Counted from the first letter of the stretch, positions 34,315 to 44,171 are shown. The stretch: 64,000 bases of DNA from Bacillus sp. FJAT-26390 (GCF_001682865.1 NZ_MAQX01000034.1:103569-167568); one strand, 5' to 3'. Numbers and translations: made by a program. The notes: generated from the sequence alone by a model not told the origin.

Positions 34315-35328
34315 TCATTCAACCAGCAGAGCACGGTCCGTAGATGCCCGCACTACCAGTTCCGTCCGCAGTGCGACGCGGCTCTTCGCAGCCGAGGGCT
34401 CCTTGCCGAATTGCTCCAGCAGCAAATCGACGGCGGCAGCGCCCAACTGCTCCATCGGCTGGGCAATCGAGGTGAGCGGGGGATCGGTGACCGAGGCGAG
34501 AATCGTATTGTCAAAGCTGACGACCGACAGCTCGGAGGGAACACGGATTCCCGCCTCCTTGGCCGCCTGAAGAGCGCCTACGGCAAGCAGATCGTTGCAG
34601 CAAAAAATCGCGGTCGGCCGATCGCTGCCTTCCAGCATGACCGCAGCCTCGCGTTTTCCGTCCTCCATCTTGTGCTTGCAGTGCCGTGCAAGACGCTCCG
34701 GCAGCTTGATGCCGTCTTCATGCAGCCGCTCCCTAAAGCCTAAAAGCCGGTCCCGGCTGCTGCTGAGCGTCATGCTCTCGGACAGCACAGCCATGCGGCG
34801 ATGTCCGAGCTGAAGCAAATGCTCGGCCGCTGACCGTCCACCCTGCCAATCGTCCGCCACCACCGTATGAACCGGGTAGGCCGGCAGCTCGCGGCCGATG
34901 GCCACGACCGGCATGGTCTCGCTGAGCTCGCGCAAAGTATCCGCGTTCCCCATTCCCGTGCCGATCATAATGCCGTCGATCCGCTTTTGCTTGAGCACCG
35001 AAATATATTGTTCAATCCGTTCATCCTGATTATCCGTACTGCAAATAATAACGCTGTATCCGAGCTGATGCCCCCGGTCCTCGACCGCTCTCGCCACTTC
35101 GCCGTAAAAAGGATTCGCAATGTCCGGGATAAGCAAGCCAAGCGTAAAGGTGTGCTTGCCAGTCAAAGCCGAAGCGATAACGCTTGGCTGATAATGAAGC
35201 CGCTCCATGATGGCGTGTATTTCACGCCGCCTCTCCTGGCTTATTTTCCCCTTCGCGTTGATCACCTTGGATACGGTCGCTATAGATACGCCAGCTTCGC
35301 GGGCAACATCGTAAATTGTCGCTTTCAT
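34315..35328 (-). CDS. LacI-family transcriptional repressor
   Basis: 337 residues. N-terminal LacI helix-turn-helix and hinge (IYDVAREAGVSIATVSKVIN, 20 residues) with LHYQPSVIASAL, then a periplasmic-binding-like effector domain (LGLLIPDIANPFYGEV, FCCNDLLAVGAL, SVVSFDN). The start ATG at 35328 has GAGGA about 6 bases upstream; ATGs further out overlap that site. It follows the GH43 gene by about 100 bases on the same strand and closes the sugar-acid locus. It probably represses the locus until an oligosaccharide breakdown product binds. Confidence 0.93.
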   Translation of the reverse strand: MKATIYDVAREAGVSIATVSKVINAKGKISQERRREIHAIMERLHYQPSVIASALTGKHTFTLGLLIPDIANPFYGEVARAVEDRGHQLGYSVIICSTDNQDERIEQYISVLKQKRIDGIMIGTGMGNADTLRELSETMPVVAIGRELPAYPVHTVVADDWQGGRSAAEHLLQLGHRRMAVLSESMTLSSSRDRLLGFRERLHEDGIKLPERLARHCKHKMEDGKREAAVMLEGSDRPTAIFCCNDLLAVGALQAAKEAGIRVPSELSVVSFDNTILASVTDPPLTSIAQPMEQLGAAAVDLLLEQFGKEPSAAKSRVALRTELVVRASTDRALLVE

Positions 35329-35428
35329 GTGCATTCCTCGCTCACTCAAGTCGTCCTAATACCTATTATGCTTGGAGGAGGGTACAATTGGCAATGACAA
35401 TCACGCATGGCTATCCATGTCCGCGATG

Positions 35429-36280
35429 TCAGAGATGATGCTTTACCTTAATGACGCTCCCATGCCGCCTGTCCGGCAGAAAAGTCATAAGATGCGTAAC
35501 GTTTTCCCAGTGAACCAAGTCTTTGGAACGCATAGCCCCGTACTCCCGAAAGTGGAACAAATCGTAAAGCATGATCCATTCCCGCTCGCCGCTGCCGTTC
35601 ACAACCTCATACAGCGTAGGTCCTTCGGAAAGAGGGGGCGTAATGAGCCCGGAAACGCAAGTCGGCTCAGGCCGGCCTGCTGCATGTTTGCCGAAGGAGC
35701 ACGAGCGAATCGCCTTGTAATCCGTGTCCGGATCATTGCCGCCGCGCTCATCCTTGAATAACATCAAATACTGCTCGCCCAAATCCGCTACCGTCGCGTC
35801 TATGACATTGTATCCCGGGTCAAAATAAAGCTGCGGCGCCGTAAACCGCTCGAAATCATCCGTCAGCACCGACCAGATGCGATGATCGCGGACCTTGCCG
35901 ATCCCCGGCTCCGCAACGGTAGAGGACCAAAAAATCCGATAAGCGCCCTCCGCCTCGTCGAGCATCATTTCAGGCGCCCAGCAATTCCGTGTTCCGGCTA
36001 CGCTCGCCATTACCGGCAGCGATTTGTAGCCTTCCCAGCGAAGCAGGTCGTCCGACCACGCATATCCGATCGAGCTCCCTTCCCAGCCGTCCGTCCAAAC
36101 CGCATGAAACCGTCCAGCCTTATCCTCCATTACAAAAGGATCGCGTATTATTTTCCCGCCGGTATCCATGCTTTGAAGCACGGGGCTGCCGCCGTTCCAT
36201 TCCTTCCACGCATAGCCGTCTTCGCTGACAGCGAGATAAAACGATTCGTCATCCGTTTTGAAATACGAGAACAAATACAT
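35429..36280 (-). CDS. Glycoside hydrolase family 43-like enzyme (cytosolic)
   Basis: 283 residues with a five-bladed propeller pattern. Candidate catalytic residues: Asp in RDPF (46-49), Asp161 in IDATVAD and Glu219 in EGPT, with WAPEM at 101-105, all placed as in GH43/GH117-like families. No signal peptide, so it acts on imported oligosaccharides, perhaps removing arabinose or galactose side groups. The ATG at 36280 follows GGGGGAG. It is 11 bases after the GH105 stop in a polycistronic cluster with an ABC importer and LacI. Family assignment is from motifs only. Confidence 0.82.
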   Translation of the reverse strand: MYLFSYFKTDDESFYLAVSEDGYAWKEWNGGSPVLQSMDTGGKIIRDPFVMEDKAGRFHAVWTDGWEGSSIGYAWSDDLLRWEGYKSLPVMASVAGTRNCWAPEMMLDEAEGAYRIFWSSTVAEPGIGKVRDHRIWSVLTDDFERFTAPQLYFDPGYNVIDATVADLGEQYLMLFKDERGGNDPDTDYKAIRSCSFGKHAAGRPEPTCVSGLITPPLSEGPTLYEVVNGSGEREWIMLYDLFHFREYGAMRSKDLVHWENVTHLMTFLPDRRHGSVIKVKHHL

Positions 36281-36291
36281 CGTCTCTCCCC

Positions 36292-38568
36292 CTACGAATT
36301 CCGCTGCTGCGGGACTTGAGCGTTAGAGAGGACTTGCCTCGCATCCATCTGATTCAGCCTGCTGATCTCCACCCCCGCCAGCATCATAATGCCGATGCCA
36401 TGGTTATCATTAACGACCGTGCGCAGCTCGTACATGTAATAGTCCGGGGAAAAAGCATACCGCGACCCGCTGCATACGCCGTGCACATTGCCCTGCCTGT
36501 CGATCGCCCCGCCGGTTAGACCCTGCCATGCTTTATGCGCAGCGGCGGCGTAGCCGTCCCTATCCTCCAGCCAGCCGAACCGTACGCCCCTGGCAAAAGC
36601 ATAAGCGAACATCGCGGTACAGGAAGCCTCCTCGTAGGCTTCAGGCTGGTTAAGCACCTGTCGCCATAAGCCCGATTCCGCTTGCAGCGCCGCGACTCCC
36701 GCGCACAGCTCCCGGAACATAACGAGCAGCGCCTCCCGGTCCGGGTGGTTGCCGGGCAGCTTTTCCAGCAGCTCGGACAAGGAGAACAGGCACCAGCCGT
36801 TGCCGCGTCCCCACGGCATACGGGTAGCTATGCCATATTTAAAATCGAACACATGCGACATGATGCCTTCCGGCTCCATGAACAAGTAGCGCTTGTACAG
36901 CAAAAACTGCTTCGCCGCTTCATCCAGCGCTTCCTGCTTGCCGGTTGCCTCCGCGTAACGGATTAGGAATGGGGCGCTCATGTACAGATCGTCCGCCCAC
37001 ATCGTATCGGCCGAATATTCGCCCGGACACAGCCGGTAGAATGCTCCGTCCGGCCTCCGCTCCAGCTTCTCCAGCATGAACTCCGCGATGACATCCGCTA
37101 TGCGCACAAAGCTTTCGTCCCCTGTCTGCAAATATGCTTCAAGCATAGCCGACCCGAACGAGCCGCAATTGTCCAGCATCCGAATCAAAACGAGCTGGTG
37201 GTTCACCGAAGGAAAGCCGTATTCGTCCCTATCCCATAACGAATACTCATACATGTCCGTGCAGCTGCGGATATGGCTGAGCGCGTAATCGGACAAATCA
37301 TTCCGATTAAGCTCACGGGCGGTCCGCAGCAGCCCATACATCGTTACGCCGAGCGGGTAATCCCAGCGCCCGTAATTGGTGGCGCTGCCCGTCGTCCATT
37401 TATTGCTCAGCATCGCGTTCTCATAGTAAGGCCGCACCCTTGTTTGCGGGGCATCGAGCAGCCAATACGTATAACCGGCAGCCGCTCCTTCGGAATCGAC
37501 GGCAGCATAAAGCGCAGACGTTGTGCATACCGCCTGCGGGTCAGGCTGGGCTGCCGGATCCAGCGGCCCGGCGTACAGCCATGCGCCTTCGCCTCCGTGG
37601 ATAGCAGCAGGCAGCTCCAATTGGAGCTGCTTCCCGCAGGCATAAGCGCTGCATGCAAACCCCCAACCAGCATGGCTGCTTACATTGTGCACCAGCAGCT
37701 CGCGAAGCCCCGGGGCAACGAATACTTCGATGCGGTAAGAGCCCGCAGACGCAAGCTCCGCCGCTTTCCTTCCGTCCACCCATATGGAGGTCGGCCCTAG
37801 AGCATGGCCTTCCAGCACGACGGACTCCGCCTCAGCCGGTACCTGCAGCCTGCTCCAGCCGTAAGCCGCCGCAGGTTGAACGGGTAAGCCGAACAATCGC
37901 TCGCCGTTTGGCCGCTCTGCTTCCTCCTCCGTCCACTTCAGCCGAGGCTGCCAGCAAAGCCCGGTTTCTTCTTCTGCCCGCTTGAAATCGGGAAAACCAT
38001 TTTCCGTCCCGAATATCCGGTTTTTCGCTGCTCCTGCGAACACCCAGCCCGCATTCCCCGTCCTGCCTGCAAAGGGAGCAAGCACCTGCATAATGCGAAC
38101 CTTACCCTCGTCCGCTCCAAAACGGCAGCCGAAGCCGGCAGCCGTCTTTCGCGCCTCTACTAGGAAAGCGTTCCAGCCTTTGCGCAGTAAGAGCGGAACG
38201 ACGGCGCGTGCGCCAGGCTTAAGCTCCTCTACCGCATTCGATCGGTACAGCTCCTCTTCATTGACGTACAGCCGAGCAGGGCCAAGCGGCTCCATGATGC
38301 CGTCGAGCGAGCGCTCGTCATCGCTCCATACAAGCCCGAATGCGTAAGCATAGTCGCCGATAGCTGCTCCCGGGAGCTTGAGCGAGAAATCCATCTCGTA
38401 CAGTCCTTCCCGCGTTTGCAGCACACCCGATTTGGCAAAAGCCCGCAGAGCGAAGGGAACGGGCGGATTGGCGCCGGCGTACCGGCCTGCGAGCACCTCC
38501 AGTATGCGGCGCTCGTCGTCGCCGTATCCGTATCGCGCGCTTTCCCGCGCTTCCATATATGCGGTCAT
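36292..38568 (-). CDS. GH88/GH105-type unsaturated uronyl hydrolase with long N-terminal extension
   Basis: 758 residues. The C-terminal about 370 residues form an (alpha/alpha)6 barrel with the GH105 marks MWADDLYM, MPWGRGNGW and EASCTAMFAYA; the Asp of WADD is the usual catalytic acid. Such enzymes release the unsaturated uronic acid left by polysaccharide lyases, as YteR does on rhamnogalacturonan. The first about 380 residues are beta-rich and resemble a GH2-like jelly-roll (RLYVNEEELYRS, VWVDGRK-like elements), an unusual fusion. No signal peptide. The ATG at 38568 follows GGGAGGAG, 4 bases after the preceding stop. Confidence 0.87.
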   Translation of the reverse strand: MTAYMEARESARYGYGDDERRILEVLAGRYAGANPPVPFALRAFAKSGVLQTREGLYEMDFSLKLPGAAIGDYAYAFGLVWSDDERSLDGIMEPLGPARLYVNEEELYRSNAVEELKPGARAVVPLLLRKGWNAFLVEARKTAAGFGCRFGADEGKVRIMQVLAPFAGRTGNAGWVFAGAAKNRIFGTENGFPDFKRAEEETGLCWQPRLKWTEEEAERPNGERLFGLPVQPAAAYGWSRLQVPAEAESVVLEGHALGPTSIWVDGRKAAELASAGSYRIEVFVAPGLRELLVHNVSSHAGWGFACSAYACGKQLQLELPAAIHGGEGAWLYAGPLDPAAQPDPQAVCTTSALYAAVDSEGAAAGYTYWLLDAPQTRVRPYYENAMLSNKWTTGSATNYGRWDYPLGVTMYGLLRTARELNRNDLSDYALSHIRSCTDMYEYSLWDRDEYGFPSVNHQLVLIRMLDNCGSFGSAMLEAYLQTGDESFVRIADVIAEFMLEKLERRPDGAFYRLCPGEYSADTMWADDLYMSAPFLIRYAEATGKQEALDEAAKQFLLYKRYLFMEPEGIMSHVFDFKYGIATRMPWGRGNGWCLFSLSELLEKLPGNHPDREALLVMFRELCAGVAALQAESGLWRQVLNQPEAYEEASCTAMFAYAFARGVRFGWLEDRDGYAAAAHKAWQGLTGGAIDRQGNVHGVCSGSRYAFSPDYYMYELRTVVNDNHGIGIMMLAGVEISRLNQMDARQVLSNAQVPQQRNS

Positions 38569-38572
38569 GTTC

Positions 38573-40339
38573 TCACTCCTCCCGTTGGCCCTCATTGATG
38601 TCCTTGCCGGACAGCCTGATTTCGAACGTCTTATCATATGGCGTCATTACATTTACAAGCAGTGTTTGGCAATTCGCGGGATAGCTTGCATTGTTAATAG
38701 CCTTGGCCCTGTGCTCGTGCGAGCCCCCGTCCAGCTCAATCCAGTCTTTACCCGCAGTTAAGCGGGCTGTCCCCTCTTTCCAGAACAACGTTCCAGCGGC
38801 TGCAGGCGCTATTCCCTCGCCCGATAGCGAACCTTCCATATGGCATACGAATGAGATTTGCGTCATCAAAATTTCCGGCTGCTCGCAGCGGACGCGAATG
38901 CGCCAGCCATGCTCGCTCTCCGTTAGCTCAACCTCGACCTCATGCTGCTGCTCGTGCGTGACTTCCCTCAAATGATGCGGCAGCAAATACCAAGGGCTGA
39001 CCGGCCCGCTGGCGGTTTCCGGCAATTGGCTCTGCGCCACGGGACCGTAGTATCCCTTCCGCTCCGTCGCCGTTAAACGGTAACCGGATTCCAGCTCTTC
39101 CAGCTGCTTCAGCTTGACGAAGCCAGGCTCAAAGGATGTGGCGATTTGTACCGCAAGCAGCCGCGCCGCGCCGTGCCGCAGCGCAAAAAACGAATTCGTC
39201 TCGGTTATGACGGTCGCGCTGGTCGCCCCGCTCCTGTGCCGTGCTACGGGAGCGCCAAAGTCCGGATGTAGCCGGCTGTGATAGATTTTGCCTCCGTGTC
39301 CGGCCGCCTCCATTCCGCTCAAATAACGCTCGCGCGGAAAGCTGCCGTTGATGACGACCCGGTAGTTGTCCGGCAGCTCTGCCCGCTCGACCGAACTGCC
39401 TCGAAGCTCCGGATAACGCAACAAGCCGAGCAGCGCGTTATTGGGCAAGCCGCCCGGATGCGTCAGCGCTTCGCCCGCAAGCGCGGCGATAGCTTCAAAC
39501 AGCGGCTCATTGTCGAGGCTTGCCATCAGCTTGGCCGAAAGAAAATAAGTGCCCATGTTGTAGGTGCTGCCAAAATCTTGGCGGCCGGAATAATCCGTCA
39601 CCACTTCGCCGTCCGGATGAATCATATACGCCATCATCCGCAAATTACGGCGCACAGGCGCAAGCAGATCGGGCCGGTCAAATAGCTCCGCCGCGTAAAT
39701 AAGGACGATATCGCTCACGGCATTGTATATGCCGTTGCTCCGCTCCGTCCACTCCCCGTCCTCCGTGCAGTCGATTCCTTCCGCGAGCCACTGCTCCGCT
39801 CTCGCCTTCAGCTCCGGCTGACCAGTCATTTGATACATAAACCCGAGCGCCGCCGTAATGACCCAGCGGTGATTCGGGGTGTGGCAGCCTCCCGTCAGCA
39901 AGGCAGGAATCGTTCGCACAAGAAATGTCCGGATTCCCTCCGCCGCTTGGCGCAAAGGCTCCCATGCATGGCCTGCAAGCAGCTCATGGACTTGCGCAAG
40001 GCCGCTAACGACGAATGCGGTATCCGGCGGCGAGTGCATATTCGTCCATGGCGGTGATATCGTGCCGTCGGCATGTTGGAACCGCAGCATGTACTGAGCG
40101 CTCAGCTCCAGCCGGTGCAACAGCTCTTGATCATGATAAAACCTTGAATCCTCGTTGGTAATTGCGGAAGCCCAAAAAGCCATAACCATCGGGGTTCCGC
40201 CATGGCTCGGCCATGCGATGCCGTTTGCGGGATCAATGACCCCGCCGTAAAACCGGCTATCGCAATCGAGCACCTGATGATCCATTCCGTCTTGCACACA
40301 ACCGTCATTGATAGAAACCAGCTTGTCGTAAATGTCCAT
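38573..40339 (-). CDS. Predicted (alpha/alpha)6-barrel polysaccharide lyase-like protein, family uncertain
   Basis: 588 residues. The N-terminal about 330 residues look like an (alpha/alpha)6 toroid (repeated helices, DGTISPPWTNMHSPPDTAF, NHRWVITAALG, ERSNGIYNAVSD), and the rest is beta-sandwich-like, an organisation known from heparinase II/III-type and related lyases. The NHRW and ERSNGIYN blocks hold candidate catalytic residues. No signal peptide, so it would act on imported acidic oligosaccharides. The ATG at 40339 has GGGAG 5 bases upstream. Placed between the permeases and GH105, it would supply the unsaturated product GH105 needs. A hydrolase is the main alternative. Confidence 0.7.
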   Translation of the reverse strand: MDIYDKLVSINDGCVQDGMDHQVLDCDSRFYGGVIDPANGIAWPSHGGTPMVMAFWASAITNEDSRFYHDQELLHRLELSAQYMLRFQHADGTISPPWTNMHSPPDTAFVVSGLAQVHELLAGHAWEPLRQAAEGIRTFLVRTIPALLTGGCHTPNHRWVITAALGFMYQMTGQPELKARAEQWLAEGIDCTEDGEWTERSNGIYNAVSDIVLIYAAELFDRPDLLAPVRRNLRMMAYMIHPDGEVVTDYSGRQDFGSTYNMGTYFLSAKLMASLDNEPLFEAIAALAGEALTHPGGLPNNALLGLLRYPELRGSSVERAELPDNYRVVINGSFPRERYLSGMEAAGHGGKIYHSRLHPDFGAPVARHRSGATSATVITETNSFFALRHGAARLLAVQIATSFEPGFVKLKQLEELESGYRLTATERKGYYGPVAQSQLPETASGPVSPWYLLPHHLREVTHEQQHEVEVELTESEHGWRIRVRCEQPEILMTQISFVCHMEGSLSGEGIAPAAAGTLFWKEGTARLTAGKDWIELDGGSHEHRAKAINNASYPANCQTLLVNVMTPYDKTFEIRLSGKDINEGQREE

Positions 40340-40398
40340 TCGTTCTCCCACTCTTTCCTCGTCAGTCGTTTTTCGCCTTCAAGCTATATCTGAAGCAC

Positions 40399-41271
40399 TT
40401 AACCCTTCACCGCGCCAAGCATTACGCCGCTTACGAAGTAACGCTGCAGCCACGGGTAAACGATTAGAATCGGCACGGTCGCGAATATAACGCTGGCCGC
40501 TTTCAAGCTTTCCGGGACGACGGTCGCCATTTGCGCGCCTTCCATTTGCAGAAGATCGGTAATCATGTTGTTTTGAATGAGCTGATAAAGCTTCAGCTGC
40601 AGCGGATAAAGCTCCGGACTGTTGATGTACATGAGCGTGTCCGTAAAACCGTTCCAGCGTCCCACCGCATAAAACAGGCTGAGCGTCGTAATGACCGGGA
40701 GCGACAAGGGCAGCATGATGCTCAGCAAGGTCCGAAAGTGGCTGCTGCCGTCAATTTCCGCAGACTCCTCCAAGCTTTCCGGAATGTTATTAAAGAACGT
40801 AATCAAGATGATTAAATAAAAAGGGTTGATCAAACCGGGCAGCACGAGCGCCCATATGGTATCCAGCAGATGCAGATTCCGGATCAGAATATATTCGGGG
40901 ATGATGCCGCCGCTGAAAAACATCGTAACGACGACGACGATCATAAATACTTTGCGGCCCTTCAGCTTTTTTTTGGACAGCGGATAACCGATCGCAATCG
41001 TCATAATCATGCTGAGCACGGTGAACAAGCCGGTCAATAGCAACGTAAACCCAAGCGAGCGAATCATCGACGCGTCAGAAAACACTTTGACATAAGCTTC
41101 AAGATTTAAATCAACCGGAATGAGGCTCACCTTACCGGAGAGAATCGGACCAGCCGAGCTCAGTGAAATAGCTGCTATATGAAGAAATGGAGCCAGACAT
41201 ATCAACGTGCAAACGAGTAGAATGATAAAGTTGGCGGTATCGAATACGCGGTTAGCGGTTTGCTCTTTCAT
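40399..41271 (-). CDS. Sugar ABC transporter permease, LplC/YtcP type
   Basis: 290 residues, six membrane segments. The EAA loop that docks the ATPase reads IPESLEESAEIDGSSHFRTL. The C-terminus VSGVMLGAVKG is characteristic of the second permease of this class. The ATG at 41271 has GAAAGGAG upstream. It lies 57 bases after the LplB-type permease and precedes the lyase-like gene, so importer and enzymes form one operon. No ATPase gene is present here; a shared MsmX-type ATPase elsewhere in the genome is expected for this family. Ligand probably an acidic oligosaccharide. Confidence 0.93.
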   Translation of the reverse strand: MKEQTANRVFDTANFIILLVCTLICLAPFLHIAAISLSSAGPILSGKVSLIPVDLNLEAYVKVFSDASMIRSLGFTLLLTGLFTVLSMIMTIAIGYPLSKKKLKGRKVFMIVVVVTMFFSGGIIPEYILIRNLHLLDTIWALVLPGLINPFYLIILITFFNNIPESLEESAEIDGSSHFRTLLSIMLPLSLPVITTLSLFYAVGRWNGFTDTLMYINSPELYPLQLKLYQLIQNNMITDLLQMEGAQMATVVPESLKAASVIFATVPILIVYPWLQRYFVSGVMLGAVKG

Positions 41272-41328
41272 AGCGTCCGCTCCTTTCAAATGATCGAATT
41301 CAGGATGGATCGTTTGCTGCGATCGCTT

Positions 41329-42231
41329 CTACATGATGCCTTCGTCGGTAAGCTTCTTCGACGTATAGTTAGCTCCGAGCACGAAGACAAGACCTACGAC
41401 CGCTTGGAATAAACCGACAACCGTCGCCAGCGTGTACTGGCCTGATTGGAGTCCGATTCGGTACACGAACGTACTGAGCACGTCAGAATATTCGCGTACG
41501 GCCAAATTGCCGATGACATACGGGCGTTCGAAGCCGATAGAAATCATATGGCCCAAATTAATGATGAGCAGCACAACGATCGTCGGCTTAAGGCCTGGAA
41601 GCGTAATATGCCAAATGCGCTTCAGCCTGCCTGCTCCGTCAATGCCGGCAGCCTCGAACAGCTCCTTGTTGATGCCGGTAAGGGCAGCCAAGTAAATAAT
41701 CGTCCCCCAGCCGGCGCTTTGCCACACGCCGACAAGCAAATAGGTAATGAGCCAATCGTTTTTGTCTGTTAGAAACGGTATAGCGTCAAAACCAATCGAC
41801 GTAATCAAATTATTGATCATGCCTGATTCCGTGCCGAACACCTGATAGACGATTCCTCCGATAATGACCCATGAAATAAAATGCGGAATGTAGAGTATCG
41901 TTTGCGACAGCTTCTTGAACCACAGCGTTTTCATCTCGTATAACATGATGGCCAAAATAAGCGGCGCTGGGAACGACATGAGCAAATCCAGAAAATTAAG
42001 CATCAGCGTATTGCGCAGCGTCAAATAAAAATCGCGCATGCCGAAAACTTCCTTGAACGCCTCGAAGCCGATCCATTCACTTCCCGTTATGCCCTGAAAG
42101 AAGTTAAAGTCTTTAAATGCGATTTGGATTCCGTACATCGGTCCGTATTTGAAAATAATGAAATATGACAGCGGCAAAACCAGCAGTGCGTACAGCTGCC
42201 AGTATCTGCGGAAATAGGCGGTATTGCTCAT
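41329..42231 (-). CDS. Sugar ABC transporter permease, LplB type
   Basis: 300 residues with six membrane segments. Seen: KYGPMYGIQIAFKDFNFF after the first helix and the EAA loop ALTGINKELFEAAGIDGAG. The ATG at 42231 has AAGGAGGAG upstream; the frame to 42252 would include the site. It sits between the binding-protein gene and the LplC-type permease on one strand. The two permeases form the membrane pore of the importer. Confidence 0.93.
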   Translation of the reverse strand: MSNTAYFRRYWQLYALLVLPLSYFIIFKYGPMYGIQIAFKDFNFFQGITGSEWIGFEAFKEVFGMRDFYLTLRNTLMLNFLDLLMSFPAPLILAIMLYEMKTLWFKKLSQTILYIPHFISWVIIGGIVYQVFGTESGMINNLITSIGFDAIPFLTDKNDWLITYLLVGVWQSAGWGTIIYLAALTGINKELFEAAGIDGAGRLKRIWHITLPGLKPTIVVLLIINLGHMISIGFERPYVIGNLAVREYSDVLSTFVYRIGLQSGQYTLATVVGLFQAVVGLVFVLGANYTSKKLTDEGIM

Positions 42232-42321
42232 AGCGGTCTCCTCCTTATGCATCGGTTTGGCGCAGGAACGAGGAAGTTGCTTTTCCTCGTTCCGTCGCCG
42301 CGGCCCATTTTGCTCAGCGCA

Positions 42322-43950
42322 TTATTTCGCCTGCATCTCTTTGTAAACAGACGTTCTCTCGTCCAGAATCGCCTGGCCTCCGCTTGCCATGTAGTCCTTC
42401 ATCATCGTTTCATAAACGCTGTCGAACTGCTCCGTCTTCGCCATCGTTGTCTTAACGATCATCTCATTAAATTTGTCGAGCAAAGTGGTGCCATATTTCG
42501 TTTGCGCCTCGATCGGTCTGTCCATTAGCACGGGCGGAATCACATCGGAATTCGCTATCTTTTGCGCAGCTTCCACCTGCTCCTGGAATTTCGTCGGCAT
42601 TTGAAGCGCTCTCGCCTTCAAGTTTTTCTCCATGCTGCCCAGCTGCTTGCCGTTTGAGATAATAACCATGTCGCCTACATTGTACATACGGTTCAACGCT
42701 TCCTCGGTCGGATTTTCAACAACGACCGGAATTTCGTCGACCATCGTATAATTTTCGCCCTCAATGCCGTTTTGCAAATTGAACAAATTATCGCCGCTCG
42801 TCATCCATTCCAAATATTTGACGGCCTCGGCCGCACGCTCGCTCGATTTTGGAATCATGATGTAAAGACCGTTCGGCGCGTACATCGGCTTGGCATGTTT
42901 GCCTTCTTCATTGGTGAATATGTCAACGGAAACGAGCTTCGCGTCAGGAACGTTGCTCAGCAGCGTATCGTTAGAGCCGTTCTCGTAAAATGGATTGATA
43001 TCGTCCTCGCTAAAGAAGCCGATCTTCCCCGTGGACACGCCTTCACCCAGTTTTTTCTTATCCTTGTCGAGGCCAAAATCCTTGCTCATCAAACCTTCGT
43101 TGTACAGCTTGTTCATAAATTGCAGCGCATCTTTAAAGCCCGGCAGAAGCGTCGGATAATCGTTCGAACCAAGCTGCTGCGTCAGCGTATATTTTTGTTC
43201 CTCCGACACCGGCTTAATGAAAGACCAAACCAGCGGCTCGTATTGAGCGGACGCGATCGTCATGCCGAGTGGAATAACCTGTCCGCCCGTTGCGCCCGGA
43301 TCTTTCTCCTTAAACGCTTTCAACGTTTCATACAGCTCTTCTGTCGTTTGCGGAACCGGCATATTCAGCTTATCCAGCCAGTCTTGACGGATGAAGGACG
43401 CGTATTTGCCTACATTCGACCGCTTTGCAGGAATCGCGAACTGTGTGCCTTGGAACTGGCCGTAGCCGAGAACTTCATCGCCCAGAAATGCTTTCAAATT
43501 CGGCGCCTGCTCAAGAAGCGGTCCGATATCGGTCAAGCCGCCCTGTTTGGCGTAACGGTTAAATGTATTCGGATCATAAGTAAAGACGATGTCCGGCACG
43601 TTGCTGCCGCTGGCCATCAGCACATTCAGCTTCTCGACCTCCTCCGAACGCGGAATCGGTACAAACTCCATATTAATGTTGTTCGGATCTCCGAAATTCT
43701 TTTGAATAAATTTCGTCATGTAGTTGTCCGTAATCGTGGAGCCGGCCGGCGAGTTGCCTCTATCGAACACCTCAACCTTAAGCGTTACCCGCTCCTTTGA
43801 CGCTCCCCCATTCTTATTACCTGATGCTTCCTCTTTCGAGTTTGCCGAGTTTGCCGAGCATGCCGTAAATAATAAGGAACAAGCTAAGCCAATCGCCAAA
43901 ACCGCTTTCTTCTTACCCAACATTCCTCTTCCTTTTTTGCTTCCAATCAT
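42322..43950 (-). CDS. Sugar ABC transporter substrate-binding lipoprotein
   Basis: 542 residues. Signal with Lys-rich start and lipobox LFTAC, Cys31, followed by a Ser/Asn linker; extracellular solute-binding family 1 fold. The ATG at 43950 follows GAGGGGG at 10 bases; an ATG at 43923 with AAGGA is nearly as good. It leads the operon of two permeases, lyase-like protein, GH105, GH43 and LacI. A strong cre-like box lies about 62-75 bases upstream, so carbon repression is likely. The neighbouring membrane AraC sensor probably activates it. Ligand inferred to be a pectin-like oligosaccharide. Confidence 0.92.
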   Translation of the reverse strand: MIGSKKGRGMLGKKKAVLAIGLACSLLFTACSANSANSKEEASGNKNGGASKERVTLKVEVFDRGNSPAGSTITDNYMTKFIQKNFGDPNNINMEFVPIPRSEEVEKLNVLMASGSNVPDIVFTYDPNTFNRYAKQGGLTDIGPLLEQAPNLKAFLGDEVLGYGQFQGTQFAIPAKRSNVGKYASFIRQDWLDKLNMPVPQTTEELYETLKAFKEKDPGATGGQVIPLGMTIASAQYEPLVWSFIKPVSEEQKYTLTQQLGSNDYPTLLPGFKDALQFMNKLYNEGLMSKDFGLDKDKKKLGEGVSTGKIGFFSEDDINPFYENGSNDTLLSNVPDAKLVSVDIFTNEEGKHAKPMYAPNGLYIMIPKSSERAAEAVKYLEWMTSGDNLFNLQNGIEGENYTMVDEIPVVVENPTEEALNRMYNVGDMVIISNGKQLGSMEKNLKARALQMPTKFQEQVEAAQKIANSDVIPPVLMDRPIEAQTKYGTTLLDKFNEMIVKTTMAKTEQFDSVYETMMKDYMASGGQAILDERTSVYKEMQAK

Positions 43951-44011
43951 CGTTCCAAGCCCCCTCTATGAATGATGTAACATTGTACCGGGCAGGCCGC
44001 TCGACATTTCA

Positions 44012-44025
44012 GGATAACGCTTTCA
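44012..44025 (-). promoter_or_regulatory. cre-like box upstream of the binding-protein gene
   Basis: On the minus strand TGAAAGCGTTATCC. It matches the central TGNAANCGNWWNC of the cre consensus; the flanking outer bases deviate. Located in the 221-base space between the AraC sensor stop and the binding-protein start. Confidence 0.5.
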
Positions 44026-44171
44026 GAAATGCTGCTGCAGCCCGATTCGGAATGACCACAGTATGGCATGGCATCCGAAGAGGCAGCAATAAACTAGTTT
44101 CCAATCGATAAACTCCTGCTTCTTTTCCCATTATCTGTATACAATGACCGTAGTCGTGCAATAAACAATTT

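Noticed and set aside
42772..43800. Long open frame of 342 codons on the plus strand
   Set aside because: It lies antisense to the well-supported binding-protein gene, has no ribosome site and its translation is rich in Arg/His/Leu as expected of a shadow frame.
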